This document shows, one piece after another, positions 16,693 through 24,769 of a stretch of 64,000 nt of DNA. Position 1 is the stretch's first letter; each line of letters starts with the position of its first letter. Under the pieces are notes generated by a model, which saw only the letters and a program-made list of their open reading frames with translations, ran no database searches and was not told the origin of the DNA. Origin of the DNA: Streptomyces sp. B21-105 (GTDB lineage: Bacteria > Actinomycetota > Actinomycetes > Streptomycetales > Streptomycetaceae); NCBI RefSeq assembly GCF_036898465.1, contig NZ_JARUMJ010000001.1, positions 1,984,001-2,048,000 on the forward strand, given 5' to 3'. The translations under genes were made by a program, and so were the position numbers.

Positions 16693-16928
16693 TGTACGCG
16701 TCCTCGATGCGGGCGGAGCGGGGGCTTCGCCGGCACGGCCCCGGCGGCCCGCCGTACGGATAGCGGAGGCCGCTCCCCCGGGCTTCCGCGGAACCCGCCG
16801 TCCCACCCCTCTCTGAGCCCGCCCCGGAGGATATGGCTCACGACCGCCCCTTGCCTGAGGCCCCGGTGCGGCTACCATCGGCCAGCATCGGCGGGCGCCC
16901 GCCCGACCGTCAGGCCAGGGAGCGAAAC

Positions 16929-17489
16929 GTGCTGATCACCCACGACACCCGGTGTGCGCTCGACGCCGTGGTCGATCTGGTGAACTCCGCGCCGGAGGAC
17001 GACACGACCCCGGACGGGCTGCCGGATGTCGCCGTGCTCGGAGACTTCGTACGAAAGCACGACTTCAGCGATGTCGGCACGCTCTCCGAGTTCGATCTGT
17101 CCGCCGTGCGCAAGGTTCGTGGACGGTTCGCCGGGATTTTCGCGGCACAGGACCCCCGCATGGCCGCGCAGCTGATCAACGAGCTGGTCGCCGCCGCGGG
17201 CACCACCCCCCGCCTCACCGATCACGACGGCTACGACTGGCATGTCCACTACTTCGCCCCCGGCGCCTCGGTCGCCGACCACCTGGCCGCCGACGGCGGG
17301 ATGGCGCTGGCGTACTTCGTGGTGGCCGGTGAGCAGGATCGGCTGCGACGCTGCGAGGCCCCGGACTGCCGACGCGCCTTCGTCGATCTCTCCCGCAACC
17401 GGTCACGCCGGTACTGCGACAGCCGCACCTGCGGCAACCGGCTGCACGTGGCCGCCTACCGGGCGCGCCGCAAGGAGGCGGCGGGCTGA
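16929..17489 (+). CDS. CGNR zinc-finger protein (ABATE domain)
   Basis: A 186-residue protein with the N-terminal ABATE-like domain and a C-terminal CGNR zinc finger: CEAPDCRRAFVD, then RRYCDSRTCGNRLHVAAYR (about residues 142-182), where four Cys residues bind zinc and CGNR is the family signature. Such proteins are thought to be stress-linked transcription regulators that bind DNA through the finger. The GTG at 16929-16931 is supported by AGGGAG 8 bases upstream. It converges on the small membrane-protein gene at 17572. Confidence 0.93.
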   Translation: MLITHDTRCALDAVVDLVNSAPEDDTTPDGLPDVAVLGDFVRKHDFSDVGTLSEFDLSAVRKVRGRFAGIFAAQDPRMAAQLINELVAAAGTTPRLTDHDGYDWHVHYFAPGASVADHLAADGGMALAYFVVAGEQDRLRRCEAPDCRRAFVDLSRNRSRRYCDSRTCGNRLHVAAYRARRKEAAG

Positions 17490-17536
17490 CCGCGCCCCCG
17501 CGCCGGGCACCGTAGGGATTCCTGCCGCCGACGCGG

Positions 17537-17557
17537 CCCCGGCGGGTGACGCCGGGG
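17537..17557. terminator. Bidirectional hairpin
   Basis: An 8-bp stem (17537-17544 with 17550-17557) with a 5-base loop between convergent genes ending at 17489 and 17572. No T-tract. Confidence 0.5.
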
Positions 17558-17571
17558 ACCGCGGGTACGGC

Positions 17572-17724
17572 TCAGAGCAGCAGCAGATCATGCAGCGAAG
17601 CCATGAGCAGCAGACACCCGATCACCGCAAGGAAGATCATCAGCGGTGGCTGGGAAAGGGCGAAGAGGCACCCGCGCGGCTCGTCCTTCGGCGGCGCGGC
17701 GTCGCTCTGTGTCGTGTCCAGCAT
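17572..17724 (-). CDS. Small single-pass membrane protein, 50 residues
   Basis: A short open frame of 50 codons with strong coding character. The product starts MLDTTQSDAAPPKDEPRG, then has SQPPLMIFLAVIGCLLLM, a clear membrane segment, and ends in a Leu-rich tail (HDLLLL). The acidic/Pro-rich head followed by one helix suggests an N-in or N-out single-span protein of unknown role. The pattern KDEPRGC followed by a hydrophobic helix seems to recur in small Streptomyces proteins, from memory only. The ATG at 17722-17724 lacks a good Shine-Dalgarno; no longer start is possible without losing the frame. Confidence 0.7.
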   Translation of the reverse strand: MLDTTQSDAAPPKDEPRGCLFALSQPPLMIFLAVIGCLLLMASLHDLLLL

Positions 17725-18096
17725 CTCGCGGCGATCATGACGCAGAGGGGATCTTCCGCGCGATCAACACGCACGGAATGAGCGGGACTTCGCTGGATTC
17801 CGTGATGTCGGTTTCAGGCCGTGTCCAGGGTGTGATCACTTCCGCGCGCGGGCGGCCCGAGTGTGTCGTTTCACCGTGCGGCCACCGCACCGACGGGACC
17901 GCCCCTCACCTGCCGTGCCGCACGCCCCGCGGGTCACGGGCCGGCTTCATCGGGATCCTCCGTGGATACTCCGTCCTTCAGGGCGGAGAGGAAACGGACT
18001 CCTGCGGATCAGGGCAAGATGCGGGGTTTCGCCTCCTGGGCGAAAGACCGCGCTCTGACCAGCGGGTTTGAGCTTCACCTGGCATAACGCTAGTTT

Positions 18097-19299
18097 GTGA
18101 GAGTGACCACGACGCAGGTGAAGCGGGCGTTCAAGTACCGCTTCTATCCCACGGACGAGCAGGCGGCAGAGCTGTCGCGCACGTTCGGCTGTGTCCGCAA
18201 GGTCTACAACATGGCCCTCGCCGCCCGCACACAGGCATGGACGCGGCAGGAGCGGGTGAACTACAACCAGACGTCGGCCATGCTGACGGCGTGGAAGAAG
18301 ACCGAGGAACTGGCGTTCCTCAACGAGGTCTCTTCCGTGCCGCTCCAGCAATGCCTGCGCCATCTGCAAGCCGCGTTCACCCACTTCTTCGGCAAGCGGG
18401 CGAAGTACCCGCGCTTCAAGTCGAAGAAGAAGTCCCGCAAGTCCGCCGAGTACACCACCAGCGGTTTCCGCTTCCGCGACGGCGAACTGACGCTCGCCAA
18501 GATGCGTGAGCCGCTCGACGTCGTGTGGTCCCGGCCGCTCCCGCAGGGCGCCGAGCCGTCCACGGTGACCGTCTCCCAGGACGCAGCCGGGCGCTGGCAC
18601 GTCTCGATGCTGTGCGACGACCCGACGCTCAAGCCGCTGCCCGTGAGCGATGCCGCCGTCGGCGTGGACGTCGGCCTCGATCACCTCCTGACGCTCTCCA
18701 CCGGCGAGAAGGTCGCCAACCCCAGGCACGAGCGCAAGGACCGTTCCCGCCTCGCCCTGGCCCAGCGTCGTCTGGCGAAGAAGGCCAAGGGGTCGGCGAA
18801 TCGCGCCGAGGCGGCGCGCAAGGTCGCCAGGATCCATGCCCGTATCGCCGACCGTCGCCGTGACGGGCTGCACAAGCTGACCACTCGACTCGTTCGTGAG
18901 AACCAAACGATCGTGATCGAGGACCTGACCGTGCGCAACATGGTCAAGAACCGGACCCTGGCCCGCGCCGTCAGCGACGCGGCGTGGTCGCAGTTCCGGA
19001 GCATGCTGGAGTACAAGGCCGCCTGGCACGGGCGGGAAGTGATCGCGGTGGACCGCTTCTTCCCCTCGTCCAGGCTGTGCTCCGCTTGCGGCGCCCTCCA
19101 GGAGAAGATGCCGCTGCACGTCCGCATGTGGACGTGCGACAGCTGTGGCACGACCCACGACCGGGACGTGAACGCGGCGAAGAACCTGCTGGCCGCCGGA
19201 CGGGCGGTGTCGGCCTGTGGAGCCGGTGTAAGACCTCAACGGAGTACTCCGGGCGGGCAGTCGGCGATGAAACAGGAAGTCTCACGGCGCGAGCCGTAA
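18097..19299 (+). CDS. tnpB: TnpB RNA-guided nuclease of IS605-type element
   Basis: A 400-residue TnpB. These proteins are RNA-guided DNA endonucleases, ancestors of Cas12, that cut the donor site re-formed after transposon loss and so favour element retention. All three RuvC acids are intact: D191 (GVDVGLDHL), E275 (IVIEDLTVRNM) and D357 (HDRDVNAAKNLL). The zinc ribbon has C328/C331 and C347/C350. The N-terminal helix-turn-helix-like OrfB part (KRAFKYRFYPTDEQAAEL) is complete. The GTG at 18097 opens the frame; the GTG at 18103 is an alternative. The intact active site in a TnpA-less element suggests recent arrival and possible activity. Confidence 0.95.
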   Translation: MRVTTTQVKRAFKYRFYPTDEQAAELSRTFGCVRKVYNMALAARTQAWTRQERVNYNQTSAMLTAWKKTEELAFLNEVSSVPLQQCLRHLQAAFTHFFGKRAKYPRFKSKKKSRKSAEYTTSGFRFRDGELTLAKMREPLDVVWSRPLPQGAEPSTVTVSQDAAGRWHVSMLCDDPTLKPLPVSDAAVGVDVGLDHLLTLSTGEKVANPRHERKDRSRLALAQRRLAKKAKGSANRAEAARKVARIHARIADRRRDGLHKLTTRLVRENQTIVIEDLTVRNMVKNRTLARAVSDAAWSQFRSMLEYKAAWHGREVIAVDRFFPSSRLCSACGALQEKMPLHVRMWTCDSCGTTHDRDVNAAKNLLAAGRAVSACGAGVRPQRSTPGGQSAMKQEVSRREP

Positions 19300-19330
19300 G
19301 AATCTCCTCCCTTCAGGGAGGGGAGCGTCA
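19200..19330 (+). ncRNA. Predicted omega (guide) RNA of TnpB element
   Basis: In characterised IS605 elements the guide RNA scaffold overlaps the 3' end of tnpB and ends at the right end of the element, with the flanking chromosome giving the guide. Here the right-end hairpin at 19304-19325 would be the last scaffold stem, and the guide would start near 19331 (ATGCCGTGCTTCTTC...), inside the neighbouring gene. Limits of the RNA are inferred, not seen. Confidence 0.4.
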
Positions 19331-19774
19331 AATGCCGTGCTTCTTCAGGATGGCTTCGACGTCGCTGAAGTCGTCCGAGCCGCTGTTCGCTCGCGGCGCG
19401 GCCGCCGGACGGGAGGCCGGCCGGGAGGACTGCCCCAGGGAGAGTGCCGAGGCAGCGGGCGCCACCGCCTCGGATCGCGCGGCGCGGGCCGCAGCTCTGC
19501 GCTCCTTGCGGGTGCCGCCCCGGCGGCGTTCCACGGCGCGCGTCGTGGCGAAGAGGGCCCAGGCCCCGCCCAGCACGGCGAAACCGGCCCAGGCCGTGGG
19601 GCTGAAGGCGGTGTCGGCCACCCAGTCGACGATGCCGGTCATCACAAGGCCGAGGGGCACGAGGGCGTAGGCGGCGATACGGGCCGCCATGAGATAGCGC
19701 TTGCGGTAGGCCGTGACCACCGCGATGCCCAAGCCGGCCGCGGCGACGGCGGAACAGACGGTCTCGGCAATCAT
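19328..19774 (-). CDS. Small membrane protein with acidic C-terminal tail
   Basis: A 148-residue protein with an N-terminal hydrophobic region of three helices (residues 3-75: TVCSAVAAAGLGIAVVTAYR, then two more), a basic stretch (RRRGGTRKERRAAARAARSE) and a tail ending DDFSDVEAILKKHGI. That tail motif appears in relatives, so the C-terminus is intact despite the TnpB element touching its stop codon. Function unknown. The ATG at 19772-19774 has GGAGG 6 bases upstream and beats longer in-frame starts. Confidence 0.8.
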   Translation of the reverse strand: MIAETVCSAVAAAGLGIAVVTAYRKRYLMAARIAAYALVPLGLVMTGIVDWVADTAFSPTAWAGFAVLGGAWALFATTRAVERRRGGTRKERRAAARAARSEAVAPAASALSLGQSSRPASRPAAAPRANSGSDDFSDVEAILKKHGI

Positions 19775-20068
19775 CCGGTCCTCCAGGCAGGGCGTGCGGG
19801 CAGGGTCGGGCGACTCGGCGGCACAACCGGCAGGCCTGCGCCTCGTCCCCTCCATCCTGCACCTGCGCACCGCTCACAGGCCATGCCATCAGGGACATCT
19901 CCGGGTCGACTCCTCCGCAGGTGCCGCATACGCCTGCCGCCGGCTGCCGCTGTGGGTGCTGCAGTGGCAGCGGCGCACCAGGGCCGCGAGCCGCAGCGGC
20001 GAACTGCGGCAGCCAACGGGAAGCCCTCCGGATTGGGGCGGTCGGGCGGGGGCTGGGAGACTGGCGGC

Positions 20069-20638
20069 ATGAGCGACTCGTCACCGGCATACTCGTCCCC
20101 GGCCTCCGCCTCCTCGTCCGTCTCCTCCCTGGCCGACGCCCGGCCGACCGTCGTCCTCGACGTCTGGTGCGAGCTGCAGTGCCCCGACTGCCGTGGCGCG
20201 CTCGACGACCTGCACGCCCTGCGCGAGCGCTACGGCGACCGCCTGGAGCTGCGGCTGCGGCACTTCCCTCTGGAGAAGCACCGGCACGCCTTCGCCGCCG
20301 CGCAGGCCGCCGAGGAGGCTCTGGAGCAGGGGCAGGGCTGGCCGTACGTCGAGGCCGTGCTGGCCCGGGTCGCGGAGCTGGACCGTAGGGGCGAACCCCT
20401 CCTGGTCGAGATCGCGGGCGAACTGGGGCTGGACGCGGAGGAGTTCGACACCGCCCTGATCGACGGCCGGCACATCCTGATCGTGGACGCCGACCAGGCC
20501 GAGGGCAAGGCGATCGGCATCACCGGAACCCCGACATACGTCATCGGCGGCGAGCGCCTCGACGGCGGCAAGAGCCAGGACGGGCTGCGCGCACGCATCG
20601 AGGAGATCGCCGACCGGTTGCTGGCCGAGCAGGTGTGA
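20069..20638 (+). CDS. DsbA-family thioredoxin-fold protein
   Basis: A 189-residue thioredoxin-fold protein of the DsbA/FrnE-like family, expected to act as a cytoplasmic thiol oxidoreductase or disulfide isomerase. The active-site CxxC is CPDC in DVWCELQCPDCRGAL (about residue 40), and the cis-Pro loop is TGTPTYVIGG near residue 155, both in the right order with the all-alpha insert between them. The first 24 residues are Ser/Ala-rich and may be disordered; no signal peptide is evident. ATG at 20069 chosen as the first Met after the divergent promoter side. It converges on the tandem-GNAT gene. Confidence 0.85.
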   Translation: MSDSSPAYSSPASASSSVSSLADARPTVVLDVWCELQCPDCRGALDDLHALRERYGDRLELRLRHFPLEKHRHAFAAAQAAEEALEQGQGWPYVEAVLARVAELDRRGEPLLVEIAGELGLDAEEFDTALIDGRHILIVDADQAEGKAIGITGTPTYVIGGERLDGGKSQDGLRARIEEIADRLLAEQV

Positions 20639-20830
20639 GGCCCGGTCCCCGCCCTCGCCCGGCAGTCCCCACGCCTGACGCGCCCGGGGGCTGATCAGCC
20701 GGTCGCCCCACCGTCCGGACGCCTGACGCCCGATACGCGACACGCGACGCCCGACGCCCGACGGGACCCGCTCAGCCGGGCCCATCGCCGATCGGCCGGC
20801 CGGACGGCCTGAACCAGCCGGTCGTCCGCG

Positions 20831-20868
20831 GGCCGGCCCAGACGAGGGCCGGTCCAGACGAGGGCCGG
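20831..20868. repeat. 16-bp tandem repeat, 2.4 copies
   Basis: GGCCGGYCCAGACGAG at 20831-20846 and 20847-20862 plus a partial third copy. It lies in the 231-bp gap between convergent genes, where short repeats such as cgacgccc are also frequent. No gene or clear terminator was seen in the rest of the gap. Confidence 0.6.
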
Positions 20869-20869
20869 T

Positions 20870-21694
20870 TCACATCAGAGCCTTGTACATCGAGTAGCCC
20901 ACCGGCACGTATCCGAGCGATTCGTACAGCCGCTCCGCCGGAGTGTTGCCGGCGAAGACGTTGAGGCCGAGGACGTGCTTGCCCGCCTCGGCCGCCTGCG
21001 TCTCGGCCAGCAGCATCAGGGAGCGGCCGTGGCCCCGGCCGCGGAAGGCCTGCTCGGTCTCGACGTCGAAGACGTACGCCTTGTCGCCGACCGACGCCAG
21101 CCAGAGCCTGCCCACCGGGACGCCGTCGTGCTCCAGCACGCTGAACCGCATGTTCGGCGTCGCGCGTCCCTGCGGCAGTTCCCGTTCGTGGTCGTTTCGC
21201 GCCTTGGCCAGGGCCTCTTCCTCGGGCACCCCGCGCTCCTGCCAGTCCTGGGCGTAGTCCGCCACGGCGTGCCGTTGCCAGGCGTCGTACTCGGCCTCCG
21301 TCATCGACCGGCCGCGGCTGCCTTCGGGCAGCCGGGGAAGCGCGGGGCCGAGCGGTTTCTCCATGCCGCGGTTGCGGTGGACGTAGCCGAGAGCCGTCGC
21401 CAGCCGCAGCGCGGCCGACGCCTCCGCCGGCACGCGGATGTCGATCCGCCCACAGCCCCAGCCGCGGGCCACCTCCTCGGCGGCCAGCGCGGCCACCGTG
21501 CCCCGGCCGCGCCCGCGGTCCGGTTCCTCGATGCGCAGACCGGCGATCACGGCGACGCGGGGCCCGAAGGGAAGCGACGTCGAGAGGTGGACCGCTCCGA
21601 CGGGACGGCTGTTCACGCACACCTGGTAGTGGCGCGACAGCGCCCCGTCGGCAGCGCGCTGGAGCGGCTCGGTCGGCCGCAGGGTCGTGGTCAT
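20870..21694 (-). CDS. Tandem GNAT N-acetyltransferase
   Basis: A 274-residue protein with two GNAT acetyl-CoA-binding folds in tandem, a layout also found in mycothiol synthase. The C-terminal unit is the clear one: FRGRGHGRSLMLLAE (acetyl-CoA pyrophosphate loop) and NVFAGNTPAERLYESLGY near residues 218-262. The N-terminal unit has RGRGRGTVAALAAEEV and AALRLATALGYVHRN near residues 60-108. Substrate is unknown; the lack of mycothiol-synthase sequence features argues against MshD. ATG at 21692-21694 chosen; the frame is open a few codons further upstream. Confidence 0.85.
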   Translation of the reverse strand: MTTTLRPTEPLQRAADGALSRHYQVCVNSRPVGAVHLSTSLPFGPRVAVIAGLRIEEPDRGRGRGTVAALAAEEVARGWGCGRIDIRVPAEASAALRLATALGYVHRNRGMEKPLGPALPRLPEGSRGRSMTEAEYDAWQRHAVADYAQDWQERGVPEEEALAKARNDHERELPQGRATPNMRFSVLEHDGVPVGRLWLASVGDKAYVFDVETEQAFRGRGHGRSLMLLAETQAAEAGKHVLGLNVFAGNTPAERLYESLGYVPVGYSMYKALM

Positions 21695-21782
21695 CAGAGG
21701 CTTTCTACCCAAACGAACGGAGCGTGACGTCAGCTCGATTTCCGCCTCTGCCGGACGCGGCCCCGGGTGTCCGGCCCGGGCC

Positions 21783-22604
21783 TCACGGATCGAGGTCGTC
21801 CGCCGCGCGCTCGGCGAAGATCCGCATGGCCTTGGCGGTCACCGGCCCGGGCGCGCCCGGCAGTTCACGGTGGTCGACCCGGTGGACGGCCTGGACGTCG
21901 CGCAGCGTGGACGTGAGGAAGACCTCGTCGGCCCGCTCCAGCACGTCCAGCGGCAGGTCGGTCTCCTTCGCGCCGGTCCACTCGACGGTCAGCTCTCGCG
22001 TGATGCCGGCGAGGCAGCCGGAGGCCACCGGCGGGGTGTGGATCTCGCCGTCCAGGACGACGAACACGTTGGAGCCGGTGCCTTCGCAGAGCTGCCCGAC
22101 CGTGTTGCCGAACAGCGCCTCGGTGGCGTCCCGCTCGTGGGCCCGGGCCAGCGCGACCACGTTCTCGGCGTACGAGGTCGTCTTGAGGCCGCTGAGCGCC
22201 CCGCGTTCGTTACGGGTCCAGGGAACGGTGACGACGGCCGTGGAGTCGGCGCGCCGGGTCGTCCCGCCGAGCGCGACGACGAGAGTGGGGCCCTGGTCTC
22301 CGCGGTCGGAGCCCAGGGGGCCGTGGCCGCCGGTGTAGGTGATGCGCAGCCTGCCGAGCGGCATCGGACCGGCTGCGAGGACGGCGGCGCAGGCGCGGCG
22401 GATCTCGTCCTGGTCGGGGTCGGGCAGGCCGAGGCCGCGTGCGGAGCGGGTCAGCCGATCGAGGTGCCGGGTGAGCGCGAAGGTCTCCCCGTGCACCGCC
22501 TTCACCGTCTCGAAGACGCCGTCGCCCACGGTCAGTCCGTGGTCGAAGACGGAGACGCGGGCGGTCTCGGCGTCCTGCAGCCCGCCGTCGAGCCAGATCT
22601 TCAC
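21783..22604 (-). CDS. pabC: Aminodeoxychorismate lyase-like class IV aminotransferase
   Basis: A 273-residue PLP enzyme of fold type IV. In this context it most likely is 4-amino-4-deoxychorismate lyase, which makes p-aminobenzoate for folate. Family motifs visible are DHGLTVGDGVFETVKA near residue 21, the lysine region LKTTSYAENV near residue 140, and EGTGSNVFVV near residue 176. The GTG start at 22602-22604 overlaps the stop of the chorismate-binding gene upstream by 4 bases, so the PabB-PabC pair is translated together. A D-amino-acid or branched-chain aminotransferase role cannot be ruled out from sequence alone. Confidence 0.85.
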   Translation of the reverse strand: MKIWLDGGLQDAETARVSVFDHGLTVGDGVFETVKAVHGETFALTRHLDRLTRSARGLGLPDPDQDEIRRACAAVLAAGPMPLGRLRITYTGGHGPLGSDRGDQGPTLVVALGGTTRRADSTAVVTVPWTRNERGALSGLKTTSYAENVVALARAHERDATEALFGNTVGQLCEGTGSNVFVVLDGEIHTPPVASGCLAGITRELTVEWTGAKETDLPLDVLERADEVFLTSTLRDVQAVHRVDHRELPGAPGPVTAKAMRIFAERAADDLDP

Positions 22605-23689
22605 GTGGGTCCCTCTCTCTCGGCTCTCTCGGCTCTCTCGGCCTCGATCGCTCCCGTGACCTCGTACGCTCCCGACGCTACCGCGAGCAGCCGGGACGCC
22701 TTCAGTTCGGTTTCCTCCCACTCGGCGTCCGGGTCGGAGCCCCAGGTGATGCCCGCGCCGGTGCCGAAGCACAGTACGGCCGGGCCGTCGGCGGTCCGGT
22801 CGATCCAGAAGGTGCGGATGCCGACGGCCAGCTCGCCCGTGCCCCGGTCGGCGTCGACCCAGCCGATGCCGCCGCAGTACGGGCCGCGCGGCGACGTCTC
22901 CAGCGCGTCGATGATCCCCAGCGCGCTGGACTTGGGGGCGCCGGTGACCGAGCCCGGCGGGAAGGCTCCGTCCAGCAGCTCGGGCCAGCCGGCCCCCGCG
23001 CACAGCTCGCCGCGGACCGTGGAGACGAGATGGGCCAGACCGGGATGCTTCTCGACGGCGCACAGGTCCGGGACCGTCACGGTGCCGGTGGCGCAGACCC
23101 GTCCCAGGTCGTTGCGGACGAGGTCCACGATCATCACGTTCTCGGCGTAGTCCTTGGGGAGGAGGTCCGCCTCGGTGCGGCCGGTGCCCTTGATGGGGCC
23201 GGACTCGACGATCCGGCCGGCGCGGCGCAGGAAGAGTTCGGGTGACGCGGTGGCCGTCTCGACGCCGTGCGCGGGCAGACGAATCGTTCCTGCGTAGGGT
23301 GCGGGGTTGCCCCGGGCCAGCAGGGCGGTCAGCGCGTCCACGTCGGCGTCGGGGGCGACGGGCGCGGTCAGCACACGGCAGAGGTTGGCCTGGTACACCT
23401 CGCCGGCCGCGATGTGCTCCCGGATCCGGCGCACTCCCGCCGTGTACGCGGCGCGGTCGAGGGAGGACGTCCAGTCACCGGGCGCGGGCCCTCGCCAGGC
23501 CCCCGGCACGGGGGCGGGCACCGGCTCCTCGCGCACCTCGGCGAAGCGCGCGCAGACCAGACGGCCCTCGAAGTCCGCGCAGACGGCCCAGAACCCGGTG
23601 CCGTCGAGGGCGGCGGGATCGCTGGTCACATCGAGGAGACCGGTGGCGAGGCGGCTGCCGAAACGGGCGAGCGGAGGGAGGTCGAGCAC
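22601..23689 (-). CDS. pabB: Chorismate-binding enzyme, aminodeoxychorismate synthase component I
   Basis: A 362-residue chorismate-binding enzyme that forms aminodeoxychorismate from chorismate and ammonia. The family core is intact: YQANLCR, the ESGPIKGTGRT stretch, DLVRNDLGRVC, and FPPGSVTGAPKSSAL, with the C-terminal GAGITWGSDPDAEWEETELK that closes the active site. The glutamine amidotransferase partner is not in the window. GTG at 23687-23689 (VLDLPPLARFG) is chosen; the upstream in-frame part is Pro/Arg-rich and lacks conservation. Next upstream is the promoter of the tRNA operon on the opposite strand. Confidence 0.88.
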   Translation of the reverse strand: MLDLPPLARFGSRLATGLLDVTSDPAALDGTGFWAVCADFEGRLVCARFAEVREEPVPAPVPGAWRGPAPGDWTSSLDRAAYTAGVRRIREHIAAGEVYQANLCRVLTAPVAPDADVDALTALLARGNPAPYAGTIRLPAHGVETATASPELFLRRAGRIVESGPIKGTGRTEADLLPKDYAENVMIVDLVRNDLGRVCATGTVTVPDLCAVEKHPGLAHLVSTVRGELCAGAGWPELLDGAFPPGSVTGAPKSSALGIIDALETSPRGPYCGGIGWVDADRGTGELAVGIRTFWIDRTADGPAVLCFGTGAGITWGSDPDAEWEETELKASRLLAVASGAYEVTGAIEAERAERAEREGPT

Positions 23690-23811
23690 ATGGTCGAGTG
23701 TAGGCGGGCGCCCCCGGGGACCGTCCTCGCGTGTTCCGCAGGTCACGACCTCCGGGGGCACTGACCTGGTGCGCGCGTGAGCGCAGCGCAGCACGCTGCA
23801 CAAACGCGTTT

Positions 23812-23839
23812 TTGTACTGGCCCGGGAATCCGCTAGAGT
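23812..23839 (+). promoter_or_regulatory. Promoter of the tRNA-Gly-Cys-Val operon
   Basis: TTGTAC (23812-23817) and TAGAGT (23834-23839) with a 16-bp spacer, 41 bp before tRNA-Gly. The hexamers fit the HrdB-type housekeeping consensus well for a G+C-rich genome. Confidence 0.75.
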
Positions 23840-23880
23840 TCAACTCGTCGCCGGGCCGCGAGAGCGGAACGAAACGACAA

Positions 23881-23953
23881 GCGGACGTAGCTCAGTTGGT
23901 AGAGCGCAACCTTGCCAAGGTTGAGGTCGCGAGTTCGAGCCTCGTCGTCCGCT
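23881..23953 (+). tRNA. tRNA-Gly (GCC)
   Basis: 73 nt with acceptor GCGGACG/CGTCCGC, T-arm GAGTTCGAGCC and anticodon loop TTGCCAA (anticodon GCC). CCA is not encoded. First tRNA of a five-gene operon. Confidence 0.97.
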
Positions 23954-23991
23954 CGAAGGAAGAAGGGGTCTTCCCGGCCCCCTACACTCCT

Positions 23992-24065
23992 GGTGGAGTG
24001 GCCGAGAGGCGAGGCAACGGCCTGCAAAGCCGTCTACACGGGTTCAAATCCCGTCTCCACCTCCA
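23992..24065 (+). tRNA. tRNA-Cys (GCA), CCA encoded
   Basis: Acceptor GGTGGAG/CTCCACC, anticodon loop CTGCAAA (anticodon GCA), T-arm GGGTTCAAATCCC. Unlike its neighbours the 3' CCA is encoded (24063-24065). The next tRNA begins two bases later. Confidence 0.97.
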
Positions 24066-24066
24066 A

Positions 24067-24138
24067 GGACGATTAGCTCAGCGGGAGAGCGCTTCCCTGA
24101 CACGGAAGAGGTCACTGGTTCAATCCCAGTATCGTCCA
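24067..24138 (+). tRNA. tRNA-Val (GAC), copy 1
   Basis: 72 nt, acceptor GGACGAT/ATCGTCC, anticodon loop CTGACAC (anticodon GAC), T-arm GGTTCAATCC. CCA not encoded. Confidence 0.97.
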
Positions 24139-24164
24139 CTGGATCTGCACGACGATCCGTACCC

Positions 24165-24236
24165 GCGCGATTAGCTCAGCGGGAGAGCGCTTCCCTGACA
24201 CGGAAGAGGTCACTGGTTCAATCCCAGTATCGCGCA
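24165..24236 (+). tRNA. tRNA-Val (GAC), copy 2 with variant acceptor stem
   Basis: Same body as its two neighbours, but acceptor bases 2-3 and partners differ (GCGCGAT/ATCGCGC instead of GGACGAT/ATCGTCC). Both strands changed together, so pairing is kept. Confidence 0.97.
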
Positions 24237-24269
24237 CGCAGTGTCACGATCCCCGGGTCGTGTTCCTGA

Positions 24270-24341
24270 GGACGATTAGCTCAGCGGGAGAGCGCTTCCC
24301 TGACACGGAAGAGGTCACTGGTTCAATCCCAGTATCGTCCA
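24270..24341 (+). tRNA. tRNA-Val (GAC), copy 3
   Basis: Identical to copy 1 (24067-24138), anticodon GAC. Last tRNA of the operon, 7 bp before the terminator stem. Confidence 0.97.
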
Positions 24342-24348
24342 CACGCCG

Positions 24349-24384
24349 AGAGCCCCCGGCCGCCTTCGCGGTCGGGGGCTCTTC
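24349..24384 (+). terminator. Terminator of tRNA operon
   Basis: 15-bp stem with one G-T pair (24349-24363 with 24368-24382), CTTC loop, followed by TTCC. It also faces the convergent zinc-ribbon gene. Confidence 0.8.
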
Positions 24385-24395
24385 CGTGCGCCGGT

Positions 24396-24689
24396 TCAGC
24401 TGGAGAACAGCATGTGGCCGAAGCTCTTGTGGCGGCGGTGGCCTCCGTAGTGACCGCCGTGGCCGCCGCCGTGCGGGGCGCCCCACGCGGGAGCGGCCGG
24501 CGCGGCCGGGTACGCCTGCGGGGCGCCCGGGGGCGGCGGCGCAGGCTGGGACCACTGGGACTCCACCCGGGTCAGCGCCTCCAGCTCGCCGTAGTCGAGG
24601 AAGATCCCGCGGCAGTTGCTGCACTGTTCGATCTGGACGCCGTTGCGGTTGTACGTGTGCATCTGAGCGTGACACTTCGGGCACTGCAT
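24396..24689 (-). CDS. zf-TFIIB zinc-ribbon protein
   Basis: A 97-residue protein with an N-terminal TFIIB-type zinc ribbon: CPKCHAQM at residues 3-10 and CSNCRGIFLDYGELE near residues 23-37, four Cys in CxxC...CxxC spacing followed by the acidic GELE helix start typical of the family. The middle is Pro/Ala-rich and the tail is Gly/His-rich (HGGGHGGHYGGHRRHK), likely able to bind metal ions. Function is unknown in bacteria. ATG at 24687-24689 with GGAG about 14 bases upstream. It follows the phosphotransferase gene by 80 bp on the same strand. Confidence 0.9.
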   Translation of the reverse strand: MQCPKCHAQMHTYNRNGVQIEQCSNCRGIFLDYGELEALTRVESQWSQPAPPPPGAPQAYPAAPAAPAWGAPHGGGHGGHYGGHRRHKSFGHMLFSS

Positions 24690-24769
24690 GTTCGGCTCAA
24701 CTCCTCGCCGGTCGGTGCTGTTTCGCCTACCGCCAGGACAGACACTGTCCGGCTGCGGTCGGTTGCACC

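Larger units (their letters stand above)
17969..19330 (+). mobile_element. Solo-TnpB element (IS200/IS605, IS1341 group)
   Basis: The element carries only tnpB and no TnpA transposase. A left-end hairpin (17969-17988, CTCCG...CGGAG around a TTCA loop) and a right-end hairpin (19304-19325, CTCCTCCC/GGGAGGGGAG around TTCA) frame the gene. The right end closes with GAGCGTCAA at 19324-19331 or so, the same terminal motif as the decayed element at 48457. The exact left boundary is uncertain. The right end abuts the stop codon of the minus-strand gene ending at 19328, whose TGA overlaps the terminal TCA of the element. Confidence 0.8.
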
